Origin: Sipunculus nudus
Lineage: Eukaryota; Annelida; Sipuncula; Golfingiida; Sipunculidae
Length of the DNA: 64,000 bases
Assembly: GCA_026874595.1 (NCBI GenBank)
Contig: CM049311.1
Location: forward strand, 42,287,676 to 42,351,675
Direction: 5' to 3'
A program made the position numbers and the translations under genes. Positions 60,725 through 64,000 of the stretch are shown here, one piece after another (the stretch's first letter is position 1; each line of letters begins with the position of its first letter). The notes below the pieces were generated by a model. That model saw only the letters and a program-made list of their open reading frames with translations. It was not told where the DNA came from and did no database searches.

Positions 60725-61199
60725 GCCATCGATTCCTTTGCACCTGTGCACTTGGACATTAGTTTTTATTGCAAATGTGTAAAATTTATTTATTAAAAAA
60801 AATAATTGGATTAGGAAAAATTAAGATCTGATTGAAACATATTCTTTCCTCAGGAGAATGGAACTTAAAGTGATCAGTTCTGTCTGTCCATCATCTCTCC
60901 GTTATCATTAATTATATTAATTATGAAATTTTTCCTATAAGTACTGTTGAAATAACTTTAATATGCTGTATTTTAATTGGTTTAAGCTATTAAAGCCTGA
61001 AATTTGAAAGCAACTTATATATTCAGTTATGTAATATTGCATATGTTAAACTTTATCCAAACATTCCAACCCCTCCCCCCCCCCCTCAACCACCACCACC
61101 ACCAAGTCCTTGCATAAGTGGTCTGGGGACATTAGTTATATTTCAACTGTATATATTTAATAAAACATTTTATTAAAAAAATACATATATTTAATGATA

Positions 61200-61420
61200 T
61201 ATATATTAAAAAATAGGGTCAATTGAACAAATGTGTCAACTACTGAACTGTTAACAGTATCAAAAAGCCAACCAATGATCATGGTATTAATATTCACGTT
61301 ATGGTCACAAACTGGACAGAGGCTTCAATTTTAACATTTGGAAATGCATGGTTTGGTCACAAAATAATATTTGCAACACTTTCTTACTTATCAATACAAA
61401 CCAATCATGTCAAACAGCCA
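61200..61420 (+). pseudogene. Decayed endonuclease-like stretch in A5
   Basis: Parallel to 28450-28650 in A2: it contains IKKPTNDH-like and VTNWTEASILTFGNAWFGHKIIFATLS-like readings in shifting frames, where A2 has LIFTNLLHSPVSTLGNIWPD then HKILYATIS. Nucleotide similarity between the two copies continues to both 3' ends. More diverged than the A2 copy. Confidence 0.5.
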
Positions 61421-61530
61421 TGGCCTATATTACCTTTTTCTCATAGACTTTATCTCCATTTGATATTATTTTACATTTTTTACCTTCAAGGTCAACTTCA
61501 GCAGTGCACAGTGACCCATGGGACCCTTGT

Positions 61531-61724
61531 TTTCTCTGGGACTCCTGTGTACCTGGATTGTTCTCCTGAGAAAGAATGTTCTCTTATGTGTTTAATTCTT
61601 GTTCGCCTCAGTTCTTACAGTCCTTGGCTTCTACACGCCCAGCTTGTCGATCAGCTGAACCAGTTCTTCCAAAAAGCGGAATTACCCAATTCACAGATCG
61701 TAGATTCCACCCTTTCCCATTTTT
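61531..61724. other. ~190-bp island between A5 and A6
   Basis: Non-repetitive, richer in G+C than its surroundings. Open on the + strand across its length (reading CSLMCLILVRLSSYSPWLL, then HAQLVDQLNQFFQKAELPN), but with no clear splice sites or recognised family. It may be old host sequence stranded between two elements. Confidence 0.35.
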
Positions 61725-64000
61725 TAGCTCAGCTGACTATAAGTCATCTGAGCTATAGTCGTGGTCCATTGTCCGTCGTCCGTCCGTAGATGTGGCACGT
61801 TTTGAAACCGTAAGACCCAGGAATCCAAAATTCGGCATAGTGTTAGATGTCCCCAAGATCTCCTAACAAGCCGAAAACTGGATCTTTGCGACTTTGTTCC
61901 TTTGAGAAATTAAGGAAAAACCTCAATTTTTTATTAAAAACCTATTTTCACACTTCAGGGCTGCCTAATATCAAAACCACTCATCTGTTTTTCCTCATAT
62001 TTACCATAAATATTCCTCTGTATAGTTCCTATGTACATGCCTGAAATTATGTCTGTATTATTTAATTTTAAAAAGTTATGGGCCAGAACATAATGCATTT
62101 TGTAAAAAATCAGGAAAGATATTTGATCACTTAACACAAAACATGTTAAAGCTATGGACTTTTTTTCAAGTAATATAACTTTAATTAATCAAAATTAAAT
62201 TGTATACCCAAAATTAGATCAAAATCTTTTAAATTTTTTAAAATATTAACAAAAATAAAAAATTGGTGCCTTAAATTTTACCTAAGTTTGACCATGGCAC
62301 GTTTTTTTTTTCCTGTAAGTATTGTGGATTTAATTTTGTCAGCATGTTTTTGTTAGCATATTATCTGTTAACACCAGAATTTGAAACCAGTTGATCAAAA
62401 ACTGTAGATTTTAATCAAGTTTTCAAGCACCATGTAACATATTGTTTACATCAGGCTAGTGTTATGCAGTTTGCAAGAGCTCAGCTCCCCAGCTTCAGCT
62501 CTCAGATCCTAATATTTGGCATACAATTAGATGTCTCCAAAATCCCCTACCATGCCAAGAATTTGGTCACTAGGACTTAATACCTTTGAGATATTAATGA
62601 AAAACTTCATTTTTCAATTAAAAACCCATTGTTACACTTCAATACTGCCTAATATCAAAACCACTGATCTGATTTTAATCATATATAATATACATGTTTT
62701 TCTATACATTCTCTGTGCACATGCCAGAAATGATGTCAGTATTGCGTAATTGTTTTTAAGTTATGGGCCCAAACATAATGCACTTTGTAAAAAATCAAGA
62801 AATATATTGACTTTCTTAACAAGGGGCTTCCTGAAGCTAGAGATTTTTTGTCAGGGATGTAACATTATTTAATCAAGGTTCAATTGAATACCCAAAATTA
62901 GTTCTGAATTTTTAAAATTTTATAAGTTATTAGTATAAATATAAAATTAGTACCTTAAATTTTGCCCAACTTTGACCATTTCACGTTTGTTTCTTGTGAG
63001 CTCTGTTTATATAATTTTCATATCATGCACACATAAGGATTTCAGCTTTTTAGTTTAGAAAGCTGAAAGAAATTGGCCAAAAATTGTAGCTCTTATTAAT
63101 GTTTTTATGAGACCATGTCACACCTTGGCTCTCTCAAGCCACTCTTGAGTCACCTGTATGTTGACCTTGTTGAACTTTCAGCAAATTATGCACGCTTGAG
63201 GCGAGGCATATACTGGGGCAGCCAGGCAGCTTATGGCCAGCCACAGTTGATCCAGGTGTCCAACCCAACTCATCTAGTAGTTTTAACCAACAACATAACA
63301 ATAAACAATAAATTAATCAATCTTTATTGGTATTTAATAACAAATTAAAGAAAAATAGAAAAGGAATTTGTTAGTTTATAATAATAGGGAATTAACTTGC
63401 AGTTTCTGATGATATAAGAATCTTGTATCGATGGATAGAATGTCACGTATTCCAAATAACACCATGCAGTCACCTATGGCATTTTTCAGTTCAATTTTAA
63501 TAATAAAAAAGTAAATCATATTATTCATTACTAATCATTAGGGATCATATGAAGGAAATTAATGATAGACAAAGATGCAGTTGATAATATTAATCTAGAT
63601 TCCTACTGTGTCTAGTGTGTACATTGATGTGAAATTAATCCAAAATTAATATATTACATTTTTTTTAATATCAATAAAAGCCATAAAACCAGGTACTTAT
63701 GATCATTATTTAAATGTGTAAATTTTGTACATTCTGGATTCTCAACACCATTGTTTGGTGAAAACTGAATAAATACCAGACATGGTGGGAATACTTTGCA
63801 ATTGTATTTAAATACGAATATGAATATGTACTCCATTATAAAATTTCTTGCATAAAGAATGGGAATTAAGGTAAAAATGAAAGTATATGAATACCAGTGC
63901 AAATACTTTCCAAATGTATTCATGAATGCATTCATGAATATATTCTTTAATATTATTTTAATATTCATTTCAGTTATGTTTTATTTTAAAAATCATACGA
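61725..64000 (+). mobile_element. A6: family A element, runs off the window
   Basis: Starts TTTTTAGCTCAGCTGAC ... GTCATCTGAGCTATAGTC and follows A1 (2841-5140) closely to the window end, with shared TCACACTTCAGG.CTGCC, AGCTCAGCTCCCCAGC and the AATGCATTCATGAATATATTC block. At the edge the sequence AAATCATACGA is exactly where A1 reaches 5140, sixteen bases before B1. The 3' end is outside the window. Confidence 0.75.

Larger units (their letters stand above)
42595..61530 (+). mobile_element. A5: family A element split by B2 and a composite LINE insertion
   Basis: The left end TTTTTAGCTCAGTTGAC ... GTCATCTGAGCTG lies at 42595. The sequence follows A1/A6 (CCAAGATCTCCTA, CACACTTCAGGACTG, CATGGCACGTTTTTT) to 43184, is interrupted by B2, resumes 46746-46806 (ACAGCATG.. 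as in A1), is interrupted by the L1-like element, and resumes at 60074 in the same order as A2. It ends GTGACCCATGGGACCCTTGT (CTTGT at 61526-61530). Removing the insertions leaves about 2.1 kb, a usual size for family A here. Confidence 0.75.

Overview
The window is AT-rich animal nuclear DNA. It carries split genes, non-LTR retrotransposons and a very high load of interspersed repeats with internal tandem arrays. The mix (Tx1/L1-like and CR1/L2-like LINEs, Helentron-type elements built around satellite arrays, and a sorting nexin of the SNX20/SNX21 type) fits a marine invertebrate, most likely a mollusc; that assignment is inference.

Host gene: two + strand exons of one SNX20/SNX21-like gene are visible. 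One encodes the start of the PX domain (21678-21793); the terminal exon (37777-38475) encodes the rest of the PX domain and the C-terminal TPR-like domain. They join in phase 0 across a ~16 kb intron full of mobile elements. Earlier exons were not found. No other host gene is convincing.

Mobile DNA: most of the rest is several families sharing one design: a hairpin at the 5' end, a C/T-rich GTCCGTC-like stretch, a central tandem array, a second copy of one 5' hairpin arm near the 3' end, a different 3' hairpin, and a terminal CTAGT or CTTGT. I call them A (AGCTCAGCTGAC ends), B (TATCCCCAGAC ends), C (AGGGCTCCGC ends), D (TATCCGCC ends), F (GCTTGCCGG ends) and G (mixed ends). This is the design of Helentrons/Helitron2 and their non-autonomous derivatives (HINEs). 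Two insertions can be compared with unoccupied copies inside the window, and both went into T-rich sites without duplication. Two A elements carry decayed APE-like endonuclease sequence just before their 3' ends.

Layout: 0-2.6 kb, repeat family E with a 177-bp tandem array. 2.8-7.8 kb, A1 with B1 nested inside. 9.5-11.7 kb, E and D1. 12-19 kb, mostly unassigned, with a 21-bp perfect hairpin and an SGNH-hydrolase-like fragment. 19-21.5 kb, E repeats. 21.7-38.5 kb, the SNX gene, its intron holding A2, A3, A4, D2, D3, C, G and LINE relics. 38.5-42.6 kb, mostly unassigned. 42.6-61.5 kb, one A element (A5) split by B2 and by a 13-kb minus-strand Tx1/L1-like LINE, which is itself split by a full-length + strand CR1/L2-like LINE and by element F. 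61.7 kb to the end, A6, a close copy of the left part of A1.

The LINE open frames (CR1 ORF1/ORF2, L1 ORF1) are the longest coding sequences. Only CR1 ORF2 and L1 ORF1 are uninterrupted.
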